Positions 1-7,247 of a stretch of DNA of 14,089 bases are shown in pieces. Each line of letters begins with the position of its first letter. Position 1 is the first letter of the stretch. A program made the translations under genes and the position numbers. Under the pieces are notes generated by a model. The model saw nothing but the letters and a program-made list of their open reading frames with translations. It did not search any database and had not been told where the DNA came from. The DNA is from JBJSXF01 sp046086225 (GTDB taxonomy: Bacteria; Actinomycetota; Acidimicrobiia; IMCC26256; PALSA-610): the NCBI GenBank assembly GCA_046086225.1, contig JBJSXF010000078.1:1-14089 (forward strand), in the 5' to 3' direction.

Positions 1-760
1 TGACGCCCAGCACCAATCCGGCGAGACCCTTCACGGCCCCTTCCAGCGCCTTGAGGGCGACGTTGCCGGTGAATCCGTCGGTGACGATGATGTTCGCGCC
101 CCCGTTCATGAGGTCGCGTCCCTCCACGTTGCCCGTGAAGCCGGGGACGGCGGTGAGGAGTCCGGATGCCGCCTTGCGCAGGGCATCGCCCTTGCCCGCC
201 TCCTCCCCGTTGGAGAGCAGCCCGATCGTCGGCTCGTCGACACCGATCCGGAAGCGGGCGTAGGCCCGGGCGAGGAGCGCCCATTCCACGAGCCACTCGG
301 GGTCGGCATCGACGGTCGCGCCCGCGTCGACGAGCAGCTGCGGGGTGTCGGAGCCGAACACCGGCAGGGGCACGGCGATCGCCGGCCGGTGCACGCCCGG
401 GATGCGGTGCCAGCGGAGGAGCGCAGCGGCCATGGTCGCCCCGGTGTTGCCGGCGCCGACCATCGCTGCCGCCCGACCCTCGCGCACGGCCTCGGCGCAC
501 CGGACGATCGACGAGTCCTTGCGGGCCCGGATCGCCGCAGCGGGCTCGTCGTCCATGGCGATGACCTCGGACGCCTCGAGGATCTCGACGCCCGCGGGCG
601 GCGAACCTCCCGGGAGATGCGGCGCGATCTCGTCGGGGCGACCGACGAGCAGGATCCCGACGTCCCCGGCCGCAGCGGCGGCACACGCCCCGGCGACGAT
701 CTCGCCGGGCGCGCGGTCGCCGCCCATCGCGTCGACCGCGACTACCGGCGCCCCGCTCAT
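1..760 (-). CDS. plsX: PlsX, phosphate acyltransferase (3' part missing)
   Basis: PlsX turns acyl-ACP plus phosphate into acyl-phosphate, which the PlsY step uses to start phospholipid synthesis; it is a peripheral membrane enzyme. The visible 253 residues start with the family signature VAVDAMGGDRAPGEIV and contain GAGNTGATM near the middle and GNVEGRDLMNGGANIIVTDG near the edge, all typical of PlsX. The family is about 330-350 residues long, so roughly a quarter lies beyond position 1. The ATG at 760 is chosen because the signature begins a few residues after it. It follows rpmF by 16 bases with only a weak ribosome site, so it is probably cotranscribed with DUF177 and rpmF, the classic rpmF-plsX pairing. 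Identification is firm; the end is not seen. Confidence 0.96.
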   Translation of the reverse strand, partial: MSGAPVVAVDAMGGDRAPGEIVAGACAAAAAGDVGILLVGRPDEIAPHLPGGSPPAGVEILEASEVIAMDDEPAAAIRARKDSSIVRCAEAVREGRAAAMVGAGNTGATMAAALLRWHRIPGVHRPAIAVPLPVFGSDTPQLLVDAGATVDADPEWLVEWALLARAYARFRIGVDEPTIGLLSNGEEAGKGDALRKAASGLLTAVPGFTGNVEGRDLMNGGANIIVTDGFTGNVALKALEGAVKGLAGLVLGV

Positions 761-776
761 GACCGGGCCCGTCGCC

Positions 777-956
777 TCAGTCGACCTCGATCCGCTGTCG
801 GCCCCGGTACCACCCGCAGTTGCCGCAGACGGTGTGGGGCAGGCGCGACGCGCCGCAGTTCGGGCACAGCGAGTGCGCCGACGGCGTGATGCGCATGTTG
901 GCGGACTTGCGCGAGCGGGTCGCCGACCGGCTCATCTTGCGCTTGGGGACGGCCAT
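777..956 (-). CDS. rpmF: 50S ribosomal protein bL32, zinc-binding form
   Basis: This is a 59-residue protein of the large ribosomal subunit. It opens with the L32 signature MAVPKRKMSRS followed by a basic stretch, and carries a four-cysteine zinc ribbon: CPNC at residues 31-34 and CGNC at 44-47. All four cysteines are intact, so this is the zinc-requiring form rather than a zinc-free paralogue. The same frame is open upstream, but the ATG at 956 is the start because it gives the family N-terminus and is preceded by a GAGGAG ribosome site. It lies 19 bases after the DUF177 gene and 16 before plsX, in one probable operon. Confidence 0.97.
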   Translation of the reverse strand: MAVPKRKMSRSATRSRKSANMRITPSAHSLCPNCGASRLPHTVCGNCGWYRGRQRIEVD

Positions 957-975
957 CGTGGCTCCTCGGACGGGT

Positions 976-1479
976 TCAGAGGTCGAGCGACCGCAAGGCC
1001 GCCCACCGGGGGTCGGGTTCGGAAGCGCCGCACTCGCAGGCGACGTCGTTGCGGTCGACACCGCACTCGCCGCAGAGTCCGGCGCAGTCGGGTCGGCACA
1101 GCGGGACGCCGGGCAGCTCGAGCAAGGTGGCGTCACGGACGAGGGGCTCGAGGTCGAGCAGGTCGTCCACGAGCGGGTAGGTCTCGCCCTCGAGCGGCTG
1201 CCGCTCGTAGAGCTCGTCGACGTGGACGGCGATGTCGCCGCCGACCGGGACGAGGCACCGGCTGCAGGGAGCAGCCCAGCGGGCCCGGACGGTGCCCCGC
1301 ACCACGATGCCCTCGGAGACCCGCTCGAGGGTCAGGTCGAGGCCCACCGGCGCATCTTCGGGAACGGCGGCACCGGGCCCCTCGAGGCCGGAGAGCGGCG
1401 CGACGACGGAGACGGACCGCTGGGCGCCGGGGCGCTTCAGCAGGTCGGCGACGTTGATGCGGAACGGGGCAGCGGCCAC
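976..1479 (-). CDS. DUF177 / YceD family cysteine-rich protein
   Basis: A 167-residue protein of the DUF177 (YceD) family, almost always encoded just before rpmF. In E. coli and plants the family has been tied to 23S rRNA accumulation; the exact activity is not settled. Cysteines lie at C72/C75 (CSRC), then C128, C132, C136, C139, C148 and C150, a pattern that suggests metal binding (inference). The N-terminal half (FRINVADLL, then beta-rich sequence) matches the family layout. The start is GTG at 1479, with GGAG six bases upstream; no better start lies nearby. It opens the DUF177-rpmF-plsX unit, separated by 138 bases from sepIVA, so it may have its own promoter. Confidence 0.92.
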   Translation of the reverse strand: MAAAPFRINVADLLKRPGAQRSVSVVAPLSGLEGPGAAVPEDAPVGLDLTLERVSEGIVVRGTVRARWAAPCSRCLVPVGGDIAVHVDELYERQPLEGETYPLVDDLLDLEPLVRDATLLELPGVPLCRPDCAGLCGECGVDRNDVACECGASEPDPRWAALRSLDL

Positions 1480-1532
1480 CGGGTGCTCCGGGACGAGGAT
1501 CGGGTCGGGCGGGCGAGCCGTCCGGCGGGCGA

Positions 1533-1569
1533 AATGTACCGCCGGAGACCGCTCGAACGGCCGATGCTA
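1533..1569 (-). promoter_or_regulatory. Possible promoter(s) for DUF177-rpmF-plsX
   Basis: In the sepIVA-DUF177 gap, two hexamers on the minus strand fit the TAnnnT -10 pattern: TAGCAT (1564-1569, preceded by TGG) and TACATT (1533-1538). They would leave leaders of roughly 80 and 50 bases before the GTG at 1479. No convincing -35 box is visible for either. An independent promoter for the ribosomal-protein unit makes sense, but the support is limited to these hexamers. Confidence 0.3.
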
Positions 1570-1573
1570 CCAG

Positions 1574-1593
1574 CGGCGGGCCCGGAGCCGCCG
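1574..1593 (-). terminator. GC hairpin between sepIVA and DUF177
   Basis: CGGCGG (1574-1579) and CCGCCG (1588-1593) form a six-pair GC stem with an eight-base loop, 25 bases past the sepIVA stop codon on the minus strand. There is no T-run, so if it terminates or attenuates the upstream operon it does so in the U-poor style of high-GC actinobacteria. In DNA this rich in GC such a stem could also be chance. Confidence 0.3.
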
Positions 1594-1617
1594 GGGAGGC
1601 GAGCCCGCGGGCGTCGG

Positions 1618-2163
1618 TCAGCCGTCCTGGTCGAAGAAGGCGCCCTCGGCCGGCTCGGCTTCGTCCTCCGCCTCGGTCGCGGGCCCGACGTGCACCTGGA
1701 GCTGCTCCCGGCCCCGCTGCACCTGGGTCATGGTGCGGTCGAGCACCACCTCGAAGGCGGCGAGCTTGCGGTCGACGTAGTCCTCGGCCTCGTGCCGGAT
1801 GGCGGCGGCGTCGCGGTCGGCCCGGTCGACGATCTCCTCGGCGGTGCGGTGCGCCTGGCGCACCAGCTCGCTCTTCTCGACCATCCGCTCGGCCCGAACC
1901 CGGGCGGCGTCGATCAGGCGGTCGGCCTCGTGGCGGGCCCGCTCGATCACGGCGTCACGCTCCTTCAGGAGCCAACGGGCTTCCCGGAGCTCGTCGGGGA
2001 GGCCGGCGATGGCGTCGTCGAGGATCACGCCGAACTCGTCCCGGTTGATCGACACCGAGGCCGACATCGGCAACTTGCGGGCGGTGTCGAGCATCTCCCG
2101 CAGGCGGTCGAGCAACGCCGCGGTATCGGGCACCTGATCGGGATGTTCCTCGAAGGTGCTCAT
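1618..2163 (-). CDS. sepIVA: SepIVA-like DivIVA-family coiled-coil protein, compact form
   Basis: A 181-residue, charge-rich, mostly helical protein. From memory it matches mycobacterial SepIVA at both ends: an N-terminal block (residues about 18-55) with LDTARKLPMSAS, then DEFGVILDDAIAGLPDELREA, and a C-terminal block (about 95-160) with ELVRQAHRTAEEIVDRA, YVDRKLAAFE and VQRGREQLQ. Between them lies a short coiled coil rich in ERARHEADRLIDAA-type repeats. SepIVA is a DivIVA-family protein that acts in septation and elongation at the inner membrane; there is no signal peptide or membrane helix here. Mycobacterial SepIVA is about 245 residues, so the central coiled coil seems about 60 residues shorter. 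The ATG overlaps the coaD stop (ATGA), with GGGGAGG upstream. The C-terminal tail is acidic. Confidence 0.82.
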   Translation of the reverse strand: MSTFEEHPDQVPDTAALLDRLREMLDTARKLPMSASVSINRDEFGVILDDAIAGLPDELREARWLLKERDAVIERARHEADRLIDAARVRAERMVEKSELVRQAHRTAEEIVDRADRDAAAIRHEAEDYVDRKLAAFEVVLDRTMTQVQRGREQLQVHVGPATEAEDEAEPAEGAFFDQDG

Positions 2164-2657
2164 CGGTCCTCCCCTGCCCCACCCGCGAACCGGGCGACGA
2201 GTCGTTCGTTCACGTGCCCGGGGACCATCCCCGAAACGTCACCGCCGAACCGGGCCACTTCCCGGACCAGGCTCGACGACAGATACGAGTACTGCGGGCT
2301 CGTCGACAGGAAGAAGGTGTCGATGCCCGTGAGCCGCTGGTTCATCTGGGCCATCTGGAGCTCGTAGTCGAAGTCGGAGACCGCCCGGAGACCCTTCACG
2401 ATCGCCTCGGCTCCGTGATCGCGGGCGAACTCGACGAGGAGCCCCTTGAAGAAGGCGATCTCGACGTTCCCGAGATGGGAGACGGCCTCGGCGAGCATCT
2501 CCTGCCGCTCCTCGAGCGTGAAGAGCGATTGCGTCTTCTGCGGATTCCGGATCACCGCGACGATGACCCGCTCGAAGTGGCGGGCCGAGCGCTCGATGAT
2601 GTCGACGTGGCCGAGAGTGACCGGATCGAACGACCCGGGGCACAGGGCGGTCGCCAC
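2160..2657 (-). CDS. coaD: CoaD, pantetheine-phosphate adenylyltransferase
   Basis: CoaD transfers an adenylyl group from ATP to 4'-phosphopantetheine, giving dephospho-CoA and pyrophosphate, the penultimate step of CoA synthesis in the cytoplasm. The 165-residue protein has the normal family length. Visible motifs are GSFDPVTLGH (residues 8-17, nucleotidyltransferase TxGH-type site), RNPQK (38-41), KGLRAVSDFDYE (88-99) and YLSSSLVRE (125-133, the ISSSxVRE element). The start is GTG at 2657, placed directly after the rsmD TGA with no gap (TGAGTG) and behind a strong GGGGGGAGG ribosome site inside the end of rsmD. Its stop overlaps the sepIVA start. The rsmD-coaD pair is common in bacteria. 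Confidence 0.98.
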   Translation of the reverse strand: MATALCPGSFDPVTLGHVDIIERSARHFERVIVAVIRNPQKTQSLFTLEERQEMLAEAVSHLGNVEIAFFKGLLVEFARDHGAEAIVKGLRAVSDFDYELQMAQMNQRLTGIDTFFLSTSPQYSYLSSSLVREVARFGGDVSGMVPGHVNERLVARFAGGAGEDR

Positions 2658-3236
2658 TCAGGCCTCCCCCCGCGAGATGGACAGGAACGCCACGAGCGTA
2701 TCCCCGAAGGTGCGCTCCCAGTCCGAAGCCCAGCCCGGTGGCGGCGAGACCGCACGGCGAGCGGGTCGCTCCAGGCACACGAGCGCGTCGGGGTCGAGCA
2801 GGCCCGGTCGCAGCAGTGCCGTGAGGAACGCGTGCACGGCCTCGTCGGGGAGGTCGTACGGCGGGTCGGCGAAGACGAGGTCGAACGGCGAGCCGGGCGG
2901 CGGCGACCCCGATACGACCTGCGTCGCGTCGCCGCCCGTCACCCGGACCCGCCGCTCCTCGCCGAGCATCGCCGCGTTGCGTGCGATCACGGCCCGGACG
3001 GCGCGGTCACGTTCCACGAGGACGGCGCGCGCCGCGCCGCGGGAGAGTGCCTCGAACGCGAGAGCCCCGCTCCCGGCGTAGCAGTCGAGCACCGCGGCGC
3101 CGACGAGACGACCGCGCGCATCGAGCGCGGAGAAGACCGCCTCGCGCACGATGCCCTTCGTCGGTCGGGTGTGGTCGCCGGCCGGGGTTTCGAGCCGCCG
3201 CCCGCGGTGCGTGCCGGCGATGATGCGAATGCTCAC
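2658..3236 (-). CDS. rsmD: RsmD, 16S rRNA (guanine-N2)-methyltransferase
   Basis: RsmD methylates G966 (E. coli numbering) of 16S rRNA at N2 using S-adenosylmethionine. The 192-residue protein begins with the family pattern IRIIAGTHRGRRL and RPT (24-26), followed by the SAM-binding stretch LDCYAGSGALAFEALSRGA (50-68) and the catalytic DPPY tetrad (124-127). The length is normal. The start is GTG at 3236, overlapping the recG stop as GTGA; there is no Shine-Dalgarno sequence in front, so translation probably depends on coupling to recG. It runs straight into coaD. Function is assigned by family; no unusual residue is seen. Confidence 0.95.
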   Translation of the reverse strand: MSIRIIAGTHRGRRLETPAGDHTRPTKGIVREAVFSALDARGRLVGAAVLDCYAGSGALAFEALSRGAARAVLVERDRAVRAVIARNAAMLGEERRVRVTGGDATQVVSGSPPPGSPFDLVFADPPYDLPDEAVHAFLTALLRPGLLDPDALVCLERPARRAVSPPPGWASDWERTFGDTLVAFLSISRGEA

Positions 3237-5371
3237 GACTTGAAGAGGAACTCGACGGCGTCACCGAGGAGATCCTCCACCTCCTCCCGGAGCTGGACGT
3301 GTCCGGCGAGGCCGGGGTCGGCATCGAGGATCCGCTCCGCGGCCCGGCGGGCATCGAGCACGATCGCCTCGTCCCGCGGGATGCGACCGAGACGAAGGTC
3401 GCCCAGGCCCGACTGCCGCTCGCCGAAGACCTCACCCGAGCCCCGGATGTCGAGATCGCGCTCGGCCAGCTCGAACCCGTCGGTGGTCGCCGCCATTGCC
3501 TCGAGCCGGGCCGTGCCCTCGGGCGTCGTCGGGGTGGCGAGCAGGAAGCACCACGACGCACCCCCGCCCCGGCCGACCCGGCCGCGCAGCTGATGGAGTT
3601 GCGAGAGGCCGAACCGATCGGCGTCCTGCACCACCATCACGGTCGCGTTCGGCACGTCGACCCCCACCTCGATGACCGTCGTGGCCACGAGCACGTCGGT
3701 CGCGCCCGAGCGGAACGCAGCCATGGCCTCCTCCTTGTCGGCCGCCTTCATCTGACCGTGGAGCAGGCCGACCCGCAGCCCGGCGAGTTCCTCGGCCTGG
3801 AGCCGATCGAACTCGGCGGTTGCGGCCCGGGCCTCGACCCGGCCCTTGTCCTCCACCAGCGGGCACACGACGTACGCCTGGCGCCCGGCGGCCACCTGCT
3901 CCCGGAGCCGAGCCCACGCGGACTCGACGTCGAGCGGGTTCTCCCCCACCACCTCGGTGGCGATCGGGGTCCGGCCCGGCGGCATCTCGCGCAGCTCGGA
4001 TCGGTCGAGGTCGCCGTAGATGAGCATCGCTGCCGTCCGCGGGATCGGCGTGGCCGTCATCACCAGCACATCGGGCGCGTCACCCTTGCCCCGGAGCAGC
4101 GCCCGCTGCTCGACCCCGAATCGGTGCTGCTCGTCGATCACCGCCACGCCGAGGCGCGTGAAGGCCGCGTCGCCGTAGAGGAGGGCGTGGGTGCCGACCA
4201 CGATGTCGACCTCGCCCGCCTCGAGTCCGGCCGCGATCACCCGGCGCTCGGCGGCTCCGGTGCGGTTGGTGAGCAGAGCGACGCGCACCGGTCGGTCGGC
4301 GAGTAACGCCCCGGGCGCCGGCACCGACAGCCCGTCGAGCAAGCGCAGGGAGCCGAGGTAGTGCTGCTCGGCCAGCACCTCGGTCGGGGCCATGAGCGCA
4401 CCCTGGTACCCGCCCTGCACGGCGGCGAGCAGCGCGGCGAGGGCCACGACCGTCTTGCCCGAGCCCACTTCGCCTTGGAGCAGCCGGTGCATCGGTGCCG
4501 GCGCGGCGAGGTCGGCGAGGATGTCGTCGATCGCCCGCCGCTGGTCGCCGGTCAGCGGGAACGGCAACCCGGCCAGGAAGGCGTCGACGAGCCCGCCGTC
4601 GGTGCGGTGCCGGATACCCGAGGCCTCGGCGGCGAGCGCCCGTTTCCGGGCGACGAGACCCACCTGCATACGGAGGAACTCGTCGAAGGTCAGCCGACGG
4701 GCCGCCGCCCGCTGCTCGGCCATCGACTCGGGCCGGTGGATTCCGCGGTACGCCGCAGCGCGGTCGACGAGATCGAGTTCGTCGAGGATCGCCTCGTCGA
4801 CCGGATCGGCGAAGCCCCGACGTTCGCTGCGGCGCAGCACCTCACCGATGATGCGCCGGAGCTGCCAGGTGAAGACCTCGGCCTTGCCCGACTGGGGGTA
4901 GAGCGGAACGACGACCCCCGTCCGTTCGTCGACGGCGCCCGCCCGGCCGAGCACGTCGACGGTCGGGTTCGTCATCTGCCGCGTGCCCCGGAACACCTCG
5001 AGGCGCCCGAAGATCGAGACCTCGGTGCCCTCGACGAGCTGCTTCGCCCGCCACGACTGGTTGAAGAAGCGCACCGAGAGCGCCGATGTGCCGTCGTGCA
5101 CGACGACGTCGACGATCGGGCCGCCCTTGCGGCCCCGCCAGCTCCGGACGTCGCGCACTTCGGCCACGATCGTCGCCTCGTCGCCGGGCGCGAGCACGGC
5201 GATGTCGACCCGCTTCGTCCGGTCGATCCACCGCCGCGGGTAATGCTGGAGCACGTCGAGCACCGAGACGAGCCCCATCTCGGCGAGCCGGGACTCGAGC
5301 TTCGCCCCGACCGCCGCCAGCTCCGACGCCGGGCGGCTCGCCAGCTCGCGCAGCGTGATGCCGTCGCTCAG
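3233..5371 (-). CDS. recG: RecG, ATP-dependent DNA helicase/translocase
   Basis: RecG remodels stalled replication forks and branch-migrates Holliday junctions. With the start proposed here it has 712 residues. An N-terminal wedge/OB region (about 1-160, with LQHYPRRWIDRT near 41-52) precedes the helicase core: Walker A GEVGSGKT (300-307), Walker B DEQHRFG (413-419), motif III TATPIPRT (439-446), motif VI QLRGRVGRG (594-602) and the RecG translocation segment RGSGEVFGERQSG (643-655). The frame stays open to a GTG at 5599, but that extension lies inside the fakA-like gene and has no family character. There is no ATG, GTG or TTG between the fakA stop and residue 32. A CTG at 5371, one base after that stop and behind GGTGGAG, gives MSDGITLREL and a full wedge domain. 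An ATG at 5278 would lose 31 residues. Confidence 0.95.
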   Translation of the reverse strand: MSDGITLRELASRPASELAAVGAKLESRLAEMGLVSVLDVLQHYPRRWIDRTKRVDIAVLAPGDEATIVAEVRDVRSWRGRKGGPIVDVVVHDGTSALSVRFFNQSWRAKQLVEGTEVSIFGRLEVFRGTRQMTNPTVDVLGRAGAVDERTGVVVPLYPQSGKAEVFTWQLRRIIGEVLRRSERRGFADPVDEAILDELDLVDRAAAYRGIHRPESMAEQRAAARRLTFDEFLRMQVGLVARKRALAAEASGIRHRTDGGLVDAFLAGLPFPLTGDQRRAIDDILADLAAPAPMHRLLQGEVGSGKTVVALAALLAAVQGGYQGALMAPTEVLAEQHYLGSLRLLDGLSVPAPGALLADRPVRVALLTNRTGAAERRVIAAGLEAGEVDIVVGTHALLYGDAAFTRLGVAVIDEQHRFGVEQRALLRGKGDAPDVLVMTATPIPRTAAMLIYGDLDRSELREMPPGRTPIATEVVGENPLDVESAWARLREQVAAGRQAYVVCPLVEDKGRVEARAATAEFDRLQAEELAGLRVGLLHGQMKAADKEEAMAAFRSGATDVLVATTVIEVGVDVPNATVMVVQDADRFGLSQLHQLRGRVGRGGGASWCFLLATPTTPEGTARLEAMAATTDGFELAERDLDIRGSGEVFGERQSGLGDLRLGRIPRDEAIVLDARRAAERILDADPGLAGHVQLREEVEDLLGDAVEFLFKS

Positions 5372-5372
5372 G

Positions 5373-6998
5373 TCACTCCACCCCGATGAGGTACGGGTAG
5401 AGCGGCTGACCCCCGTCGTGGAACTCGGCCTCGACGTGCGGGAAGGTGAGGGCCAGGTGTTCCCGGATCCGCTGGGTGTCGGCGGCCGGGGCCTCGGCCC
5501 CGACGAGCACCGTGACGATCTCGGCGTCGCCGTCGACGATGTGCCCGAGGAGCGCGCACGCAGCGTCGGCAGCCGACCCGACGGCGGCAACCAGACCATC
5601 CCGGCTGAGCGCGATCCAGTCGCCTTCGTGTACCTCGGTGCCGTCGACGGTGGCGTCGCGCACCGCCCGGGTCACCTCGCCCGTGCGCACCCGATCGATC
5701 GCCGCCTGCATGGCCGCGGCGTTGTCGGCGCAGGAAGCGTCGGGGTCGTAATCGACGAGGGCCGCCAGCGCCTCGGGGACCCCGTGGGTCGGCACCACCT
5801 CGACCTGCTTGTCGGTGAGGGCGTCGACCTGCCGGGCGACCGGCACGATGTTCTTGTTGTTCGGCAGCACGATCACCGACGGCGCGTTCGCGGCCTCGAC
5901 CGCTTCCAGGATCTGCGCCGTCGACGGGTTCATCGACTGACCGCCGGCGACGACCTGCTGCACGCCGAGGCTCACGAGGAGCCGACGGATCCCCTCACCC
6001 ACCCCGATCGCGACCACCGCGGTCTCGCACGGATCGGCCGCCGGGGCGGGGTCGGCGGCGGCGACCGCCTCACGGACCCAGCGCTCCTCTTCGACCTCCT
6101 CGAAGAGGTCGGTGACCCGGATGCTGCGGGGCCGACCCGCCTCGACCCCGGCTTCGATCGCCGCGCCGATGTCGTTGGTGTGCACGTGGCAGTTCCAGAG
6201 CCCGTCGCCGCCGACGATCACGATGGAGTCCCCGATCGCGCCCCAGGCCTCCCGGAACCGCCCGATCGTCGCGTCCTCGGCCTCGAGCAGGTACATCACC
6301 TCGAACCGCAGTCCGGCGACTCCCTCGCCCGCGAGATGCGCGGCGACCGCCGTCGGGGTCGCGGTGACCTCGACCGGCTCGGGAATCGGTCGGTCGGCCG
6401 CGACCTCGAGCATCGCCGCGAGCAGCAGCGTGAAGCCCCGTCCGCCGGCGTCGACGACACCCGCGTCACGCAGTACCGGCAGCAGCTCGGGTGTGCGCTC
6501 GACCGACTCGCAGGCCGCGACGTAGGCGCGGTCGAGCACCGTAACGAGCGGCGATCCGCCCTCGGTCGCGTCGGCGACCGATTCGGCCGCCTCGCGCACC
6601 ACGGTGAGGATCGTGCCCTCCACCGGACGCATGACCGCCTGGTACGCCGCGTCGGATGCCCGTTGGAGGGCTCGGGCGAGGGTGGCGCCGTCGACTGCAC
6701 CGACGTCACGGAACACCTCGACCATGCCTCGCAGGATCTGGGAGGTGATGACGCCCGAGTTGCCCCGGGCCCCCATGAGCGACCCCCGGCTGATCGCCTG
6801 GCAGACCTCGTCGGCGTCCTCGGCGGTCGCCAGTTCGGCGGCGACCGATTCGAGGGTGAGCGCCATGTTCGTGCCCGTGTCGCCGTCGGGCACGGGATAC
6901 ACGTTGAGGCGGTTCAGCTCCTCCTGGTGCGCCCGCACGGCGTCCCGGAACCGGAGCAGGCTGCGCCGCAGGTCGGCTGCGGAGAGGGACGTGAGCAT
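5373..6998 (-). CDS. fakA: DAK2-domain kinase, FakA/YloV family
   Basis: A 541-residue protein with the layout of the FakA (YloV) family: an N-terminal DAK2 kinase domain, a middle domain and a C-terminal DegV-like domain. FakA phosphorylates fatty acids held by a FakB (DegV) partner, giving acyl-phosphate. Visible are LNVYPVPDGDTGTNM (31-45, whose aspartates bind ATP-magnesium in the family), GARGNSGVI (76-84), PVEGTILTVVREA near 122-134, a LPNNKNI stretch in the C-terminal half and the family ending FHDGGQPLYPYLIGVE. No FakB gene is visible here, and many actinobacterial members are uncharacterised, so lipid specificity is inferred. The ATG at 6998 has no ribosome site but a TACGAT hexamer nine bases upstream. 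The stop is one base before the recG start. Confidence 0.86.
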   Translation of the reverse strand: MLTSLSAADLRRSLLRFRDAVRAHQEELNRLNVYPVPDGDTGTNMALTLESVAAELATAEDADEVCQAISRGSLMGARGNSGVITSQILRGMVEVFRDVGAVDGATLARALQRASDAAYQAVMRPVEGTILTVVREAAESVADATEGGSPLVTVLDRAYVAACESVERTPELLPVLRDAGVVDAGGRGFTLLLAAMLEVAADRPIPEPVEVTATPTAVAAHLAGEGVAGLRFEVMYLLEAEDATIGRFREAWGAIGDSIVIVGGDGLWNCHVHTNDIGAAIEAGVEAGRPRSIRVTDLFEEVEEERWVREAVAAADPAPAADPCETAVVAIGVGEGIRRLLVSLGVQQVVAGGQSMNPSTAQILEAVEAANAPSVIVLPNNKNIVPVARQVDALTDKQVEVVPTHGVPEALAALVDYDPDASCADNAAAMQAAIDRVRTGEVTRAVRDATVDGTEVHEGDWIALSRDGLVAAVGSAADAACALLGHIVDGDAEIVTVLVGAEAPAADTQRIREHLALTFPHVEAEFHDGGQPLYPYLIGVE

Positions 6999-7013
6999 CG
7001 GGACCGGATCGTA
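6999..7013 (-). promoter_or_regulatory. Probable promoter of the fakA-recG operon, near-leaderless
   Basis: TACGAT (minus strand, 7008-7013) matches the TAnnnT -10 pattern and ends nine bases before the ATG at 6998. A start about seven bases downstream would leave a leader of two or three bases. The intervening bases contain no purine-rich ribosome site. No clear -35 box is seen; that region would lie over the rpmB start. Confidence 0.5.
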
Positions 7014-7034
7014 CTCAGGTGGTAGCCTCGCCGG
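7000..7034 (+). promoter_or_regulatory. Probable leaderless promoter of rpmB
   Basis: TAGCCT (7023-7028), preceded by TGG, ends six bases before the rpmB ATG at 7035. Initiation seven bases downstream would fall on the A of the ATG. There is no Shine-Dalgarno sequence. GGACC around 7001-7005, about 17 bases further up, is a poor match to a -35 box. The only alternative signal would lie within the divergent fakA gene. Confidence 0.5.
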
Positions 7035-7223
7035 ATGGCCTCCGTCTGCGACATCTGCGGCAAGAAGCCGTCCTTCGGCATGAGTCTCTCCCACTCCCAC
7101 CGGCGCACCAAGCGGCGGTGGAACCCGAACATCCAGCGGGTGCGGGCAGTGGTGGGCGGCACCCCGAAGCGGCTCAACGCCTGCACCGGCTGCATCAAGG
7201 CCGGCAAGGTCGCCAAGGCCTAG
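7035..7223 (+). CDS. rpmB: 50S ribosomal protein bL28, zinc-binding form
   Basis: A 62-residue protein of the large ribosomal subunit. It opens with MASVCDICGKKPSFG and continues with the basic L28 core SHSHRRTKRRWNPNIQ and the ending CTGCIKAGKV. Two CxxC pairs (C5/C8 and C50/C53) form an intact zinc-binding set, so this is the zinc-dependent form. The ATG at 7035 gives the exact family N-terminus. The gene is divergent from the fakA-like gene with 36 bases between start codons, an arrangement I recall as common in actinobacteria. It is followed after 24 bases by the cold-shock-like gene, likely on the same transcript. Confidence 0.98.
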   Translation: MASVCDICGKKPSFGMSLSHSHRRTKRRWNPNIQRVRAVVGGTPKRLNACTGCIKAGKVAKA

Positions 7224-7247
7224 GCCGAGACCTCCCGGGAGCCGATC

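Noticed and set aside
1603..1612. GCCCGCGGGC palindrome beside the sepIVA stop
   Set aside because: It is ten bases of pure GC with no loop, expected by chance here, and no promoter is close enough to make it an operator.
820..2367. Long plus-strand open frame (515 codons) over DUF177, sepIVA and coaD
   Set aside because: It is antisense to three well-identified genes and its translation is low-complexity, rich in G, R, D, H and V. GC-rich DNA keeps such shadow frames open.
5372..5599. N-terminal extension of recG to a GTG at 5599
   Set aside because: The 76 extra residues are Ser/Arg/Pro-rich, overlap the conserved end of the fakA-like gene and do not look like RecG.
5355..7025. Plus-strand open frame of 556 codons over the fakA-like gene
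   Set aside because: Its sequence is a His/Asp/Arg-rich shadow without any domain pattern, exactly opposite a conserved kinase gene.
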